The translations under genes and the position numbers were made by a program. Below, piece by piece: positions 5,643-5,997 of a stretch of 5,997 bases of DNA. The notes under the pieces were generated by a model. It had not been told where the DNA came from. It was given only the letters and a program-made list of their open reading frames with translations, and did not search any database. Every line of letters starts with the position of its first letter. Within the stretch, counting starts at the first letter, position 1. The stretch covers positions 1 through 5,997 of the forward strand of contig CATZIM010000123.1 of the NCBI GenBank assembly GCA_958420075.1, in the 5' to 3' direction. The stretch comes from an uncultured Clostridia bacterium. GTDB lineage: Bacteria; Bacillota; Clostridia; Lachnospirales; Anaerotignaceae.

Positions 5643-5876
5643 ATGGATACAGAAACCTTTTTGACAATGATTGCCGTTATGACAGGCGTTGGCTTTTTAT
5701 GGGCGATGATTTATAAATTGGTACAATGGCTGGAACGGCAAAAGGAGCAGGACAAAGAGATACAGAAAGTGATTTCTTTTGATACGTTTTCCGGTTGGGT
5801 GGATGAAGCACTGGAACAGATGCGGGGGATGTTGGAACAAAATCAGGATCTCCAGAAATATGTTGGGACCCATTGA
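5643..5876 (+). CDS. small single-pass membrane protein, possible holin/lysis accessory
   Basis: ATG 5643 gives a 77-residue protein with GAGGT (5631-5635) 7 bases ahead. A TTG farther upstream (5571) would extend it through the decayed end of the preceding gene and lacks a ribosome site, so I reject it. Residues 5-28 (TFLTMIAVMTGVGFLWAMIY then KLVQ) form one hydrophobic helix. A highly charged stretch ERQKEQDKEIQK (31-42) and an amphipathic C-terminal helix with EQMRGMLEQNQDLQK (58-72) follow. The arrangement and position, between the fibre genes and the lysin, match small phage holins or BhlA/XhlA-like lysis accessory proteins. I do not recognise a specific family, and single-pass proteins of this kind may instead be spanin-like or structural. 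A terminator stands 21 bases after its stop. Confidence 0.68.
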   Translation: MDTETFLTMIAVMTGVGFLWAMIYKLVQWLERQKEQDKEIQKVISFDTFSGWVDEALEQMRGMLEQNQDLQKYVGTH

Positions 5877-5897
5877 GAGTTATTTTCTGAAAGAATG

Positions 5898-5924
5898 AAG
5901 CAGGGGCGAAAACCCCTGCTTTTT
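5898..5924 (+). terminator. strong intrinsic terminator between the membrane-protein gene and the lysin
   Basis: AAGCAGGGG (5898-5906) pairs perfectly with CCCCTGCTT (5913-5921) around a CGAAAA loop, giving a 9-base-pair, GC-rich stem followed by a short T run (5920-5924). The U-tract is short (five), so termination may be partial. It would end or reduce transcription of the tail operon before the lysin gene, which needs read-through, antitermination or its own promoter; I see no clear promoter in 5925-5940. Confidence 0.85.
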
Positions 5925-5954
5925 CATATATTTGGGACAGAGGAGGAAGAATGC

Positions 5955-5997
5955 ATGACGGGACAGGAATTGGCGGCATTTGCCAAAAGTAAATTGG
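5955..5997 (+). CDS. probable endolysin, N-terminal 14 codons (partial)
   Basis: Only the first 14 codons, MTGQELAAFAKSKL, are inside the window; the gene runs off the end. This beginning closely resembles those of clostridial prophage NlpC/P60-type endolysins ('MTGKELAEFAKSKLGTPYVYG'), which cut peptidoglycan stem peptides. The position, after a small membrane protein, fits. AGGAGG (5941-5946) is 8 bases ahead of ATG 5955; an ATG at 5951 opens a different frame that stops after 13 codons. The catalytic domain is not visible, so the enzyme class is inferred from the opening residues and context. Confidence 0.62.
   Translation, partial: MTGQELAAFAKSKL

Noticed and set aside
1..5997. CRISPR array, tRNA, rRNA, attachment site or insertion sequence
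   Set aside because: I saw no spaced repeats, cloverleaf-like segment, terminal inverted repeats or transposase motifs in the window.

Overview
This window is part of the late region of a contractile-tailed (PBSX/Mu-like) prophage or phage, or of a related tailocin, from a low-to-mid-GC Gram-positive bacterium. It most resembles the gut Clostridia (Lachnospiraceae/Oscillospiraceae type). The evidence is the gene order xkdQ-xkdR-xkdS-xkdT-xkdU-fibres-small membrane protein-lysin, strong AGGAGG ribosome sites, a TTG start, and protein motifs familiar from clostridial prophages. Every supported gene is on the plus strand. The assignments come from reading motifs and order; no database search was possible.

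Bases 1-1200 hold the end of an XkdQ-like hub protein, a DUF2577 (XkdR-like) protein and a gp25-like DUF2634 (XkdS-like) baseplate protein, tightly packed. Bases 1201-1846 interrupt this operon with a self-contained cassette: an extended -10 promoter, a gene for a zinc-ribbon, single-pass membrane protein, and an intrinsic terminator. This is the architecture of a 'moron', a lysogenic-conversion type gene. Bases 1869-3867 resume the tail operon with the baseplate J-like protein (XkdT, TTG start) and an XkdU/YmfQ-like protein with an unusually long C-terminal extension.

Bases 3871-4787 encode two tail-fibre-type proteins, the second clearly more AT-rich than the baseplate genes. Bases 4846-5620 contain two consecutive broken genes. 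The first is a coiled-coil protein with two frame changes and an internal stop. The second is a fibre- or receptor-type protein whose C-terminal carbohydrate-binding-like module has been put out of frame by one extra A in an A7 run. Bases 5643-5876 encode a 77-residue one-pass membrane protein in the place where a holin or lysis accessory gene is expected. A strong terminator follows, and then the first 14 codons of a probable endolysin run off the window.

The intact genes fit together as follows: hub and baseplate wedge (XkdQ/R/S/T/U) attach the fibres to the tail tip, the fibres recognise the host, and the membrane protein with the lysin would release particles. The most notable features are the autonomous zinc-ribbon moron inside an otherwise conserved baseplate operon, and the run of lesions in the host-recognition genes. 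No wholly new multi-gene system was recognised.
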